Below are positions 8,118-16,914 of a stretch of 64,000 bases of DNA, piece after piece. Both the position numbers and the translations under genes were made by a program. The stretch comes from Parasedimentitalea denitrificans (GTDB lineage: Bacteria > Pseudomonadota > Alphaproteobacteria > Rhodobacterales > Rhodobacteraceae), in the NCBI RefSeq assembly GCF_011813015.1, contig NZ_QHLQ01000007.1, positions 1 to 64,000 of the forward strand, read 5' to 3'. Below the pieces are notes generated by a model that made no database searches, was not told the origin of the DNA, and worked only from the letters and a program-made list of their open reading frames with translations. The stretch's first letter is position 1. The number at the start of each line of letters is the position of its first letter.

Positions 8118-9248
8118 ATGAACACGAATCGAATCACTTTGGTCAAAGGCCAGGTTTCTTCTTCTCCAAAGATTGGGGGGAGGGTCACAATCAATGACCT
8201 GGCAAGCCACCTGTGTATGTCGAAAAGCACAGTGTCGCGTGCCCTGAACGGCTATTCAGATATTTCTGAATCAACCCGCAAGCGTGTTGAGCGAACTGCG
8301 CAGAAATTGGGGTATCGGCCACTCAGTCACGCCCAGGCCATTCGTACAGGTCGGGTTCGGGCCATAGCGCTGGTTCTTCAAAATGACGAACCGGACAAGC
8401 ACAATCCCTTCCTGCAAGAGTTCCTTGCCGGAGCCTGCGAAGCGGCCAGTGACTTTGGCTGGACGGTGACCATTTCAACAGCCAAATCTGATCAAGATAT
8501 GGACACTGTGCTGACCCGGCTTATCGAAGAACGCAAAGCCGATGGTTTCATTCTGCCACGGACCAAGGTCACGGATCCCCGTGTCCGGTTACTGCGCCGG
8601 CTTGGTGTGCCCTACATCATGTTTGGGCGCACGGATCATGGACAGAAAAAGATCGAAAAAGACGCCTCTTGGTTCGATATCTCCGGCGAAACAGCTATGC
8701 AGAACGCCGTTGTACGACTGGTTAGCTTAGGACATCAACGCATCGGCTACGTCGGCAGCGATCCTGAATTCAACTACAGCCACTTGCGCCGCGAAGGTTT
8801 TACCCAAGGTTTGCACGCCACCAAACTTCAACCAGATCCAGATCTGTTAAGAGAGGGCGCCAGAACGCGCGACGAAGGGACTACCGAAACCCGTGTGTTG
8901 TTGCAATTGGACCAACCGCCAACCGCAATTGTCTATGCAACCGATATGGCAGCATTGGGTGCTTACAAGGCCATAACTGAATTGGGCCTGACCGTCGGCA
9001 AAGACGTTTCCGTGATCGGTTACGACGGGGTGCCTGAAAGCCAGTATGTGCGTCCAGCGTTGACGACATATGACGTTGACACCCGAATGGCCGGGGAACG
9101 TCTGGCAAGTTTGCTGGTCCGTCAGATCCGAGGGGAACCGGCTGACCAGTTGCGCGAATTGCAAGAGGCTCAGCTGGTCGAACGGGACTCCGATGGCCCG
9201 CCAGCGCTCAGCTCGACCGAACTAGCCGAGAAAATACAAAAACAGTGA
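8118..9248 (+). CDS. LacI-family transcriptional regulator of the adjacent sugar ABC operon
   Basis: A 376-residue LacI/GalR regulator. The N-terminal helix-turn-helix and hinge read VTINDLASHLCMSKSTVSRALNG (residues 23-45), followed by a periplasmic-binding-protein-like sugar-sensing domain with VSLGHQRIGYVGSD and VIGYDGVPES. Residues 1-20 precede the DNA-binding fold and are longer than usual, so the true start could be a little downstream; ATG 8118 has no clear ribosome site. It is the first gene of a tightly spaced plus-strand operon (23 bases before the binding-protein gene) and resembles AglR-type repressors of alpha-glucoside uptake. Effector unknown. Confidence 0.9.
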   Translation: MNTNRITLVKGQVSSSPKIGGRVTINDLASHLCMSKSTVSRALNGYSDISESTRKRVERTAQKLGYRPLSHAQAIRTGRVRAIALVLQNDEPDKHNPFLQEFLAGACEAASDFGWTVTISTAKSDQDMDTVLTRLIEERKADGFILPRTKVTDPRVRLLRRLGVPYIMFGRTDHGQKKIEKDASWFDISGETAMQNAVVRLVSLGHQRIGYVGSDPEFNYSHLRREGFTQGLHATKLQPDPDLLREGARTRDEGTTETRVLLQLDQPPTAIVYATDMAALGAYKAITELGLTVGKDVSVIGYDGVPESQYVRPALTTYDVDTRMAGERLASLLVRQIRGEPADQLRELQEAQLVERDSDGPPALSSTELAEKIQKQ

Positions 9249-9271
9249 TCCATTTTAGGGGAGGACTAAAC

Positions 9272-10624
9272 ATGATACGTCACTACACAGCTAAGCTAAT
9301 GCTTGGCACATCCTTGGCACTGGCCTTGTCGGCCATGTCAGTACAGGCGGATAGCATCCGGTTCTGGACAACAGAAGAACAGCCCGAGCGGCTGGCCAAA
9401 CAGCAAGAAATGGCTGACCTCTTCAAAACAGAAACCGGCACGTCGGTCGAAGTCATCCCAGTAACCGAAAGCGACCTGGGAACCCGCGCCACAGCCGCCT
9501 ACGCTGCTGGCGACCTGCCCGATGTGATCTACCACACTCTGCAGTATGCTCTCCCCTGGGCCGAAGCTGGCATTCTGGACACCGAAGCCGCCAGCGAAGT
9601 GATTGCTGATCTGGGCACCGACACATTTGCACCGGGGGCCATTGCCATGGCTGCGTTCAAAGGTGAAACAGCCTCTGTTCCGGTCGATGGCTGGACCCAA
9701 ATGGTTGTCTACCGCAAAGATCTGTTTGAACAGCACGGCCTGGCCGCTCCGGATTCCTTTGCCAATGTGCAGGCCGCACTGGCCAAGTTGCACAACCCAC
9801 CAGAACTCTACGGTTTTGTTGCCGCAACCAAGGTGGACGAAAACTTCATGAGCCAGGTTTTGGAACATGTGTTCCTGGCCAACGGTGTCAGTCCGGTTGA
9901 TGAAAACGGCTTGAACGCACTTGATGAAGCCAGCACCACCGAGGTTCTCGACTTTTACAAGGCCATCGCCAAAGCCTCGCCTCCAGGTGAACTCTACTGG
10001 AAGCAGTCACGCGAATTGTATTTCTCGGGTCAGGCCGCGATGATCATTTGGTCTCCGTTTATTCTAGACGAACTGGCTGGCCTTCGTGACAGTGCTCCGC
10101 CAACGATCAACGATGATCCCACTTCCGCAGCCCTCGCCGGGAAAACGGGTATCGTGACCAACTTCTCGGGGCCGTCAAACCCGGATGGCGCAGCATGGGG
10201 AGATGTTCGTTATTTCGGTATCACATCTGATGCAGACACCGATGCCGCAATGGACTTTGTGAAATTTGCAATGGATGACGGATACACCCAGACATTGTCG
10301 ATTGCACCCGAGGGCAAGTTCCCGGTTCGACGCGGCACTGCGGACAACCCAACAGCCTTTACCGAAGCCTGGTCAAAACTGCCCGTTGGCGTCGACCGTA
10401 AAGCTCCACTGGGCGAGCTGTATGAGCAATCCATGATCGACGAAATCGTCGGCGGCTTGGACGTGGCCAAACGTTGGGGCGTTGCCGAGGGACAGTTGTC
10501 ACTGGCGTCGAAAATCATCAACAGCCAAGCGATCAACCGGGTCGTACGCCAATACATCGATGACGAAATTGATGCCCCTGCGGCGGTTGCAGCGATGAAC
10601 GACGAACTGTCTAAAATCAACTAA
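9272..10624 (+). CDS. Carbohydrate ABC transporter substrate-binding protein (family 1)
   Basis: A 450-residue periplasmic binding protein. It has an N-terminal Sec signal (MIRHYTAKLMLGTSLALALS, then AMSVQA before the cut) and a mature start DSIRFWTTEEQPERLAK typical of MalE-type proteins. GDLPDVIYHTLQYALPWAEAG and the later KFPVRRG region fit the two-lobed family 1 fold. ATG 9272 follows GGGGAGGA; the upstream in-frame ATG at 9245 overlaps the lacI end and has no ribosome site. It supplies substrate to the two permeases and the ATPase downstream. A strong hairpin after its stop may raise its transcript level relative to the permeases. The substrate is probably a glycoside, given the glycosidase gene in the operon. 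Confidence 0.92.
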   Translation: MIRHYTAKLMLGTSLALALSAMSVQADSIRFWTTEEQPERLAKQQEMADLFKTETGTSVEVIPVTESDLGTRATAAYAAGDLPDVIYHTLQYALPWAEAGILDTEAASEVIADLGTDTFAPGAIAMAAFKGETASVPVDGWTQMVVYRKDLFEQHGLAAPDSFANVQAALAKLHNPPELYGFVAATKVDENFMSQVLEHVFLANGVSPVDENGLNALDEASTTEVLDFYKAIAKASPPGELYWKQSRELYFSGQAAMIIWSPFILDELAGLRDSAPPTINDDPTSAALAGKTGIVTNFSGPSNPDGAAWGDVRYFGITSDADTDAAMDFVKFAMDDGYTQTLSIAPEGKFPVRRGTADNPTAFTEAWSKLPVGVDRKAPLGELYEQSMIDEIVGGLDVAKRWGVAEGQLSLASKIINSQAINRVVRQYIDDEIDAPAAVAAMNDELSKIN

Positions 10625-10636
10625 GCCCTACCTGAC

Positions 10637-10664
10637 ATGACAGCGGCAAATCCGCCGCTGTCAT
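10637..10664 (+). repeat. Intercistronic hairpin after the binding-protein gene
   Basis: ATGACAGCGGC (10637-10647) and GCCGCTGTCAT (10654-10664) form an 11-bp perfect stem with a six-base loop. No T-run follows, so it is more likely to protect mRNA from 3' decay than to terminate. This is a common arrangement between binding-protein and permease genes, giving excess binding protein. Confidence 0.6.
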
Positions 10665-10683
10665 ACCCCTTCCGAGGTTTTCT

Positions 10684-11919
10684 ATGTCTACGGCACACCC
10701 ACCATCCGGCTCGGGAGCCTTAGCCAAACGCGAAGCGCGTCTGGCCTGGGCACTGCTGGCACCAACAATGATCAGTATTTCCCTGGTTGTTGTCTTGCCA
10801 TTGCTGGCGATCATCTGGATCAGTTTCAAACCCTTCACACTGACCGATCTGCGGCCACCTGCGCCAATCGTGCGGGAAAGCCTACGCGGCGAAGGCGACA
10901 ATTTACGCCTTGAATATCGGGTCCGAAATTCCAGCCAAGAACTTGCTATCACCGGTGTTACCCTCAGCGATACGCTGCCCTTGGGGCTGACGCTGAAAGA
11001 AAACCTGCCAGACCACTGTTACCTGACTAATCGCAATCTGTTTTGTGATTTTGGCGACATGAACGGCGGCGATCGCGAAAAATTGCGGCTGCCGGTCCTG
11101 GCAACAAGCGATGAGTCCGCGTTGGAGGAGTTGGCCGAAGGCTCCAAACCGGTCATGACTGGGGCGGGTCCAAGTGTGCTGACAAGCTTCGAATTTAGCT
11201 CGGAAAACTTCACACGTCTGTTTGACAGTGATGAATTTTGGTCGGTCCTTTGGATCACCCTATTCTACACGGTTTTTGGAACACTTGGTGCATTGGTCAT
11301 GGGACTTTTTGCTGCGTTGTTGTTGAACAAGAGCTTTCGCGGTCAGGGGTTTATTCGCGGGCTGTATCTGTTCCCCTATGTTGCGCCGGTCATTGCCGTA
11401 GCCTTTACATGGGTCACCTTATTTGACCCGTTCTCAGGATCGGCCAATGCATTGCTGCTTCAAATGGGCCTGTCACAATCGCCGATTAATTTCTTTGGTG
11501 AACGGCCACTGGCCCTGATCATGGTGACGGTGTTTGAAATCTGGCGCTATTTTCCATTGTCGTTCCTATTCATTTTGGCTCGGATGCAATCCATTGATAC
11601 CAGCATGTATGAAGCCGCTGACATGGACGGGGCCTCTCCGTTTCAGAAATTCTGGCTACTCAGCATCCCACAGTTGCTGGGCATCCTGTCGGTTCTCTTC
11701 TTGCTGCGCTTCATTTGGACCTTCAACAAATTCGACGACATTTTCCTACTGACAGGGGGCAATGCCGGAACACGCACACTGACCGTGAATGTCTATGAAC
11801 AGGCCTTTGCCATTTCAAACATCGGCGCCGGGGCTGCGGTCGCAGTGGTAATCTTGCTGTGCCTGCTTCTGTTCAGCTTTGTCTTCTTCCGTTTCATCAG
11901 CCGTGAGGAGGGTCTGTGA
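10684..11919 (+). CDS. Sugar ABC transporter permease with a DUF11-like periplasmic insert
   Basis: A 411-residue MalF/UgpA-type inner-membrane permease. The first membrane helix is near residues 24-48. After it comes an insert of about 135 residues whose middle (about 68-140) reads like a DUF11 beta-sandwich: LEYRVRNSSQELAITGV, DTLPLGLTL, then CDFGDMNGGDREKLRLPV. The remaining helices resume near residue 186. The EAA loop is EAADMDGASPFQKFWLLSIP, which contacts the ATPase. MalF of E. coli also has a large loop after its early helices, but a DUF11-type domain is not usual. The stop overlaps the next gene's start. Confidence 0.9.
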   Translation: MSTAHPPSGSGALAKREARLAWALLAPTMISISLVVVLPLLAIIWISFKPFTLTDLRPPAPIVRESLRGEGDNLRLEYRVRNSSQELAITGVTLSDTLPLGLTLKENLPDHCYLTNRNLFCDFGDMNGGDREKLRLPVLATSDESALEELAEGSKPVMTGAGPSVLTSFEFSSENFTRLFDSDEFWSVLWITLFYTVFGTLGALVMGLFAALLLNKSFRGQGFIRGLYLFPYVAPVIAVAFTWVTLFDPFSGSANALLLQMGLSQSPINFFGERPLALIMVTVFEIWRYFPLSFLFILARMQSIDTSMYEAADMDGASPFQKFWLLSIPQLLGILSVLFLLRFIWTFNKFDDIFLLTGGNAGTRTLTVNVYEQAFAISNIGAGAAVAVVILLCLLLFSFVFFRFISREEGL

Positions 11920-13127
11920 TGCGCAATGGCTATGTAACCGGCCCGATCCTGGGCGCGCTATGGCTGGTGGTCATCGCGTCGACCCTAGCTGTGACGATGT
12001 CCTTTGCAACTGGCGCCTTGTTCCGCCCACAGGTTCTGTTCAGCTTGATCTGGGGGGCATTGATCGGTTTCTCATATGTTCGCTTCCCGGTCCAAAATGG
12101 TTTGATACGTCTGGCGCTCAGTGCAGCGGGAGCCTTGGCTTGCCTGACAGAAGTCGGCCCCGTTCTGATCGGCCCCGAGGTCACCTTGACCTCGCGCCTG
12201 ATTACGCTGGTAGCCTTTGCAGCAATTCTGCATCTGTCACTACAGGCAATCCTGTTTGATGTGCCTTATGCGACGCTCACGCGGCATGAATTCGAAGCCG
12301 CTGTGATCCGGTTTTGCACCGGGTTCGGCTATATCTTCTTCACCGCTATCGTCGTAATCCCTTTCTATGTGATGGTGATGACCAGCCTGAAATCACAACA
12401 GGAACTGCTGCAAAACCCACTGGATTTCTCGATCGAACTGAGCCGCGGCTGGGACCTGTTCCGAAGCTATACCGAGCTGTTTTCCGATTTTAATTTTGGC
12501 GGCTACCTATGGACGTCGTTTTACATCTCGGTACTGACTGTCTTCATCACCTTGTTGTTCAGCGTGCCCGGCGCCTATGCAGTGGCACGGTTCCGGTTCA
12601 GAGGGCAAAAGGCGTTCTCACGCTCTATCCTGCTGATCTACATGGTGCCAATGATCGTATTGGCACTGCCAATCTACATCGCTTTCTCAATGACAGGTTT
12701 GCGCAACTCGATCCTCGGTATTGTGATGATCTATCCGGTCACTACTGTGCCTGTGGCGCTGTACATGCTGCAGGGCTATTTCCGAGGCCTGCCAACCGAG
12801 GTCGAAGAAGCAGGCCTGATGGATGGATTGTCGCGACTGTCGGTGATCTGGAAGATCACTCTACCGCTGAGCCTGCCCGCGATGGCCTCCGTTTCGCTTT
12901 ATGTTTTCATGATAGCCTGGAATGAATTTCTGCTGGCCTTCATGCTGTTGGACGATCCCTCAAAGTTCACGCTGACGCGCGGTGTGTCGATGCTCAACTC
13001 CTCCGAAATCCCCAGACAACACCTGATGGCAGGGGCAGTGATCGCTACTGTACCAATCATGGCGCTGTTCCTGGGACTTGAACGTTTCATGACCAAAGGC
13101 CTGACAGCCGGATCTGTCAAAGGATGA
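11919..13127 (+). CDS. Sugar ABC transporter permease (MalG/UgpE type) with extended N-terminus
   Basis: Second inner-membrane permease, 402 residues. MalG-type proteins usually have 270-300 residues; here about 120 extra N-terminal residues form several hydrophobic segments (ALWLVVIASTLAVTMSF, VLFSLIWGALIGFSYV, LITLVAFAAILHLSL). After these the conventional permease starts at GYIFFTAIVVIPFYVMVMTSL. The EAA loop is EEAGLMDGLSRLSVIWKITLP. ATG 11919 overlaps the preceding TGA. The following gene starts four bases before this stop. Confidence 0.9.
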   Translation: MRNGYVTGPILGALWLVVIASTLAVTMSFATGALFRPQVLFSLIWGALIGFSYVRFPVQNGLIRLALSAAGALACLTEVGPVLIGPEVTLTSRLITLVAFAAILHLSLQAILFDVPYATLTRHEFEAAVIRFCTGFGYIFFTAIVVIPFYVMVMTSLKSQQELLQNPLDFSIELSRGWDLFRSYTELFSDFNFGGYLWTSFYISVLTVFITLLFSVPGAYAVARFRFRGQKAFSRSILLIYMVPMIVLALPIYIAFSMTGLRNSILGIVMIYPVTTVPVALYMLQGYFRGLPTEVEEAGLMDGLSRLSVIWKITLPLSLPAMASVSLYVFMIAWNEFLLAFMLLDDPSKFTLTRGVSMLNSSEIPRQHLMAGAVIATVPIMALFLGLERFMTKGLTAGSVKG

Positions 13128-14377
13128 CCCAAATGACGACAACACACAGCCTGGGCCAAGCAGCCCGGCAGATCCTGACCCAGAATGACAAGGGCAGCTA
13201 TACCATCCCGACCAAGGGACTGTACCCCTACCAATGGAACTGGGACAGCGCGATTGCCGCATTGGGCTTTGCCGAGTTCGATATCAATCGCGCTTGGGTC
13301 GAACTGGAGACCCTGTTTTCCGGGCAATGGGCAGATGGCATGGTCCCGCACATTCTGTTCCACCAACCCGATTCCGGTTATTTTCCCGGCCCCGATGTTT
13401 GGGGCTGTGGTGGGCCGATCCCGTCGTCAGGGATTATTCAGCCCCCGATTGCCGCCAGTATGGCCCGCCGGATTTGGGAAAAGGACACCGTTGCAGGCGC
13501 ATCACGGATGGTTGTGCTCTACCCCAAGATGCTGGCATGGCATCGCTGGATCATGCAATGGCGACTGGATCGCGGTGCTGTCTGTACCACCCATCCCTGG
13601 GAAACTGGCCGCGATAATGCACCCGACTGGGACAACACGATGGCCCGGATGAATGCCTCGGATGTTGGGGAATACACCCGGCGCGACACTGCACACGTAA
13701 ACAGTGACGACCGACCAACAAAGTTCGATTACGACCGATATATCAAATTGGTTCAACTGGGCCGCAAACTAAACTGGGATCAAGCCGCACTACGTGAACA
13801 GAGCCCATTCCGGGTGGCGGATCCAACTATGACCTTCACCACATTGGGGGCAGCAAGGGATCTTTTGGCGATGGGGACCGAACTGGGCTTTGACACGATC
13901 GGCCTGGCCGAGGACATTCAAACCCTCGAAGCCGGAGCCGCCACCTTGTGGAACACCGATCTTGGCGCCTTTGACTCTCGTGATGTGTTGAGTGGCGAAT
14001 GGGCAGAATGCCTGTCCAACGCATCCTATTTATGCTGGTTGGGTGGCATCGAGTCGGACCAAATGATGGACAGGTTGCGCAACACGCTGGAAACCGTCCC
14101 ATACCCGGTGCCCAGCAATGATCCGGATAGCGACACATTTGACGCGCGCCGGTACTGGCGTGGCCCAACCTGGGCAGTTGTCAACATGCTCATCGGCTTA
14201 GGGCTTGAGCAGCAAGGGCATCACGCAGAAGCGGCCGAGCTTGCGCGCAAGACAGGGGCGCTGATCTCTGAACACGGGTTTGCGGAATATTTCGACCCGC
14301 TCTCAGGCAGCCCCGCCGGGGGTAAGTCGTTCACCTGGACTGCCGCAGTATGGTTGGCCTGGGTAGGAGGGGAATAA
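13124..14377 (+). CDS. GH63-like glycoside hydrolase (glucosylglycerate/mannosylglycerate hydrolase-like)
   Basis: A 417-residue protein with the (alpha/alpha)6 barrel look of GH63-related hydrolases: [16 protein letters not shown] near the start, [31 protein letters not shown] and a C-terminal [20 protein letters not shown]. These motifs recall bacterial glucosylglycerate and mannosylglycerate hydrolases and trehalase-like enzymes. No signal peptide is seen, so it should act in the cytoplasm on the imported glycoside. It lies between the permeases and the ATPase with overlapping starts and stops, which ties its activity to the transporter's cargo. Start is ATG 13124, or ATG 13133 with AAAGGA before it. 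Substrate is inferred, not shown. Confidence 0.78.
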   Translation: MTQMTTTHSLGQAARQILTQNDKGSYTIPTKGLYPYQWNWDSAIAALGFAEFDINRAWVELETLFSGQWADGMVPHILFHQPDSGYFPGPDVWGCGGPIPSSGIIQPPIAASMARRIWEKDTVAGASRMVVLYPKMLAWHRWIMQWRLDRGAVCTTHPWETGRDNAPDWDNTMARMNASDVGEYTRRDTAHVNSDDRPTKFDYDRYIKLVQLGRKLNWDQAALREQSPFRVADPTMTFTTLGAARDLLAMGTELGFDTIGLAEDIQTLEAGAATLWNTDLGAFDSRDVLSGEWAECLSNASYLCWLGGIESDQMMDRLRNTLETVPYPVPSNDPDSDTFDARRYWRGPTWAVVNMLIGLGLEQQGHHAEAAELARKTGALISEHGFAEYFDPLSGSPAGGKSFTWTAAVWLAWVGGE

Positions 14378-15429
14378 TGGGCAGCATCGCACTAAAGTCC
14401 GTCGAAAAATGGTTTGGCAATGTTCAGGTGATCAAAGGTATCGACCTGAACATTCAGGACGGCGAGTTTGTGGTCTTTGTTGGTCCATCAGGCTGTGGCA
14501 AATCAACCCTGCTACGTATGATTGGTGGGCTGGAAGACACGTCGCGCGGGGCCATAGCGATCAACGGCACTGACGTCACCGACCACCCGCCGTCAAAGCG
14601 TGGGTTGACCATGGTATTCCAGTCCTATGCCCTGTACCCACATTTATCCGTTGCTGAAAACATGGGCTTCTCACTCAAGGTTGCAGGTGCCCCCAAATCT
14701 GAAATCAAAGAGCGAGTTGAACACGCCGCCCAAGTTCTGAAGCTGACCGACTTTCTGGATCGCCGCCCCAAAGATCTGTCGGGCGGACAGCGACAGCGGG
14801 TGGCCATTGGCCGCTCCATCGTACGCGACCCAACCGCGTTTTTGTTTGATGAGCCCCTGTCCAACCTCGACGCCGCCCTACGGGTGGAAATGCGCTATGA
14901 AATCGCCAAGCTGCACCAGAAACTAAAGCGCACGATGATCTATGTGACCCATGATCAGGTCGAGGCAATGACTTTGGCGGATCGGATTGTGGTGCTGGAA
15001 TATGGCCATATCGCACAGGTCGGAACACCGCGGGAACTGTATGAAAGCCCAGCCAACCTGTTTGTGGCGCAATTCATCGGCAGCCCCAAAATGAACATCC
15101 TGCCCTGTTCAATCTCGGATGGACAGTATCACCTAACGGTCGGCGGTGGTGCCTCCTACCCATTCACACAGTCGGCCAAGCATGTCGGCATCCGCCCCGA
15201 ACACATTCAACTGACAACATCCAACACCGGACAGTGTGACGCCCAGGTCGAAGTCATAGAATACCTCGGCGCGGATACATTCTTGATCATGGACTACGGC
15301 GGCACCGAAAAACTTACCGTGCGGGTCAGCGGGGATACAGATCTGGAAGTGGGTCAAACAGTGGGCCTGCTCTTCAAACCAGAGCATCTGCACTTTTTTG
15401 ATGACAACGCGCAAAGAGTAAGCCGCTGA
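14377..15429 (+). CDS. Sugar ABC transporter ATP-binding protein (UgpC/MalK type)
   Basis: A 350-residue ATPase that powers the upstream permeases. Visible motifs: Walker [10 protein letters not shown], signature [19 protein letters not shown], Walker [13 protein letters not shown] and switch His in [14 protein letters not shown]. The C-terminal third is a TOBE/MalK-type regulatory domain (GIRPEHIQL). ATG 14377 is preferred because AGGAGGGG sits just upstream and it overlaps the glycosidase stop. Last gene of the LacI-type operon; a strong terminator follows. Confidence 0.93.
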   Translation: MGSIALKSVEKWFGNVQVIKGIDLNIQDGEFVVFVGPSGCGKSTLLRMIGGLEDTSRGAIAINGTDVTDHPPSKRGLTMVFQSYALYPHLSVAENMGFSLKVAGAPKSEIKERVEHAAQVLKLTDFLDRRPKDLSGGQRQRVAIGRSIVRDPTAFLFDEPLSNLDAALRVEMRYEIAKLHQKLKRTMIYVTHDQVEAMTLADRIVVLEYGHIAQVGTPRELYESPANLFVAQFIGSPKMNILPCSISDGQYHLTVGGGASYPFTQSAKHVGIRPEHIQLTTSNTGQCDAQVEVIEYLGADTFLIMDYGGTEKLTVRVSGDTDLEVGQTVGLLFKPEHLHFFDDNAQRVSR

Positions 15430-15437
15430 ACCCCTAA

Positions 15438-15472
15438 GTCATGAGGCAAGTATTTGAATTCTGCCTCATGAC
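15438..15472. terminator. Bidirectional hairpin between convergent operons
   Basis: GTCATGAGGCA (15438-15448) pairs with TGCCTCATGAC (15462-15472) as an 11-bp perfect stem with a 13-base loop. It lies between the stop of the plus-strand ATPase gene and the stop of minus-strand urtE, so it probably ends both transcripts. Confidence 0.7.
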
Positions 15473-15476
15473 AATC

Positions 15477-16172
15477 TCAAACGGAAACTCCGTCCAAAAG
15501 CTCTTCCCGGGAAAGCGTTTCCTTCGCCCCTTCAAGTATGACCTCGCCACGTCGCAGCACCACACATTGATCCGCCAACCCGTAGGCAAATTCAAAGAAC
15601 TGCTCGACTAAAATGATCGCCATCTCGCCCTGGTCGCGCAGCAGTTTGATGACCTCGCCGATTTGCTGGATGATATTGGGCTGAATGCCCTCAGTCGGTT
15701 CATCAAGGATTAGCAGCTTGGGCTTGGTAATCAACGCGCGGCCAATGGCCAGTTGCTGTTGCTGGCCACCGGACAGATCGCCGCCGCGACGGTTGATCAT
15801 GTCGCGCAGAACCGGGAACAGGTCGAAGATGTGATCGGGAATATGGTGCTGGTCCCGCGGCAGACAGGCAAATCCAGTTTCCAGATTCTCGCGCACCGTC
15901 AACAGGGGAAAGATGTCCCTGCCCTGCGGCACCGAGGCAATGCCAGCGCGGGCGAGAACATGGGCCGAGTCCATACCCAACTCCTGGCCGTCCAACCACA
16001 TCTGGCCACCGGATCGTAAATGGGTTCCAGTGATGGCTTTCATAAGGCTGGTTTTACCAACGCCATTGCACCCCATCACACAGGTGACTTCGCCAGCGCG
16101 TGCCTCCATCGAGATGTCGTGCAAGATTTGCGAATGCCCATAATGGAGCGTGAGGTCTTTTACTTTCAGCAT
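15477..16172 (-). CDS. urtE: Urea ABC transporter ATP-binding protein UrtE
   Basis: A 231-residue LivF-like ATPase of the high-affinity urea importer. Walker A is GCNGVGKTSL, the signature LSGGQQQQLAIGRALI, and Walker B LLILDEPTEGIQPNI. ATG 16172 lies one base past the urtD stop; the longer open frame to 16196 starts inside urtD. It is the last gene of the minus-strand urtABCDE order, whose promoter would be upstream of urtA near 21.4 kb. The divergent urease cluster supports the urea assignment over branched-chain amino acids. Confidence 0.93.
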   Translation of the reverse strand: MLKVKDLTLHYGHSQILHDISMEARAGEVTCVMGCNGVGKTSLMKAITGTHLRSGGQMWLDGQELGMDSAHVLARAGIASVPQGRDIFPLLTVRENLETGFACLPRDQHHIPDHIFDLFPVLRDMINRRGGDLSGGQQQQLAIGRALITKPKLLILDEPTEGIQPNIIQQIGEVIKLLRDQGEMAIILVEQFFEFAYGLADQCVVLRRGEVILEGAKETLSREELLDGVSV

Positions 16173-16173
16173 G

Positions 16174-16914
16174 TTATCGCCCCAGATAGACGTCAATGAC
16201 AGCAGAGTTTGAGGTTACATGGTCCAGTGACCCTTCGGCCAGAACTCCACCTTCGTGCAGCACAGTAACCTTGCAGTTCAGGCGACGGACAAATTCCATA
16301 TCATGTTCCACCACAACAACCGCGCGGGTTTTGGCGGCCTGTACCAGCAATTTAGAGGTATGCTCGCGCTCTTCCGGTGTCATGCCGGCAGCGGGTTCAT
16401 CCACCAGCAACAGGCGCGGTTCCTGCGCCAGCAACATGCCGATTTCCAACCATTGTTTCTGGCCGTGGCTTAGTTCTCCGGCCAAGCGGTCAAGTTCAGC
16501 CAGCAAACCAACCTCTTCGGCCAGAGCATCGACCTGTTCATGGTCCGCCTTGCTGGGCCGAAAGAGCAGAACTGACAGAACACCCCGATCCTTTTTCAAT
16601 GCCATTAGAAAGTTTTCGCGGACCGTCTGGCCCTCGAACACCGTCGGCTTCTGAAATTTGCGGCCAATTCCCTCTCGCGCAATTTGGGCCTCACTCATCC
16701 GCAGCAGCGAAACTGATTTCTCACCCCAGATCACCCGCCCTTCGTCCGGGCGGGTCTTACCAGTGACAATATCCATAAATGTAGTCTTGCCCGCCCCATT
16801 GGGACCAATCACCGCGCGCAACTCGGCGTCAGCAATCTGAAACGACAGATTGTTGATGGCCTTAAACCCGTCAAAGCTGACCGAAACACCGGATACCTCA
16901 AGAAGTGTGCTCAT
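16174..16914 (-). CDS. urtD: Urea ABC transporter ATP-binding protein UrtD
   Basis: A 246-residue LivG-like ATPase. Walker A is GPNGAGKTTFMDIVTGKTRP, and the signature ELSHGQKQWLEIGMLL has the SHGQ form seen in UrtD proteins. Walker B is LLLVDEPAAGMTPEE. It overlaps the urtC stop by four bases. Works with UrtE as the ATPase pair. Confidence 0.93.
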   Translation of the reverse strand: MSTLLEVSGVSVSFDGFKAINNLSFQIADAELRAVIGPNGAGKTTFMDIVTGKTRPDEGRVIWGEKSVSLLRMSEAQIAREGIGRKFQKPTVFEGQTVRENFLMALKKDRGVLSVLLFRPSKADHEQVDALAEEVGLLAELDRLAGELSHGQKQWLEIGMLLAQEPRLLLVDEPAAGMTPEEREHTSKLLVQAAKTRAVVVVEHDMEFVRRLNCKVTVLHEGGVLAEGSLDHVTSNSAVIDVYLGR

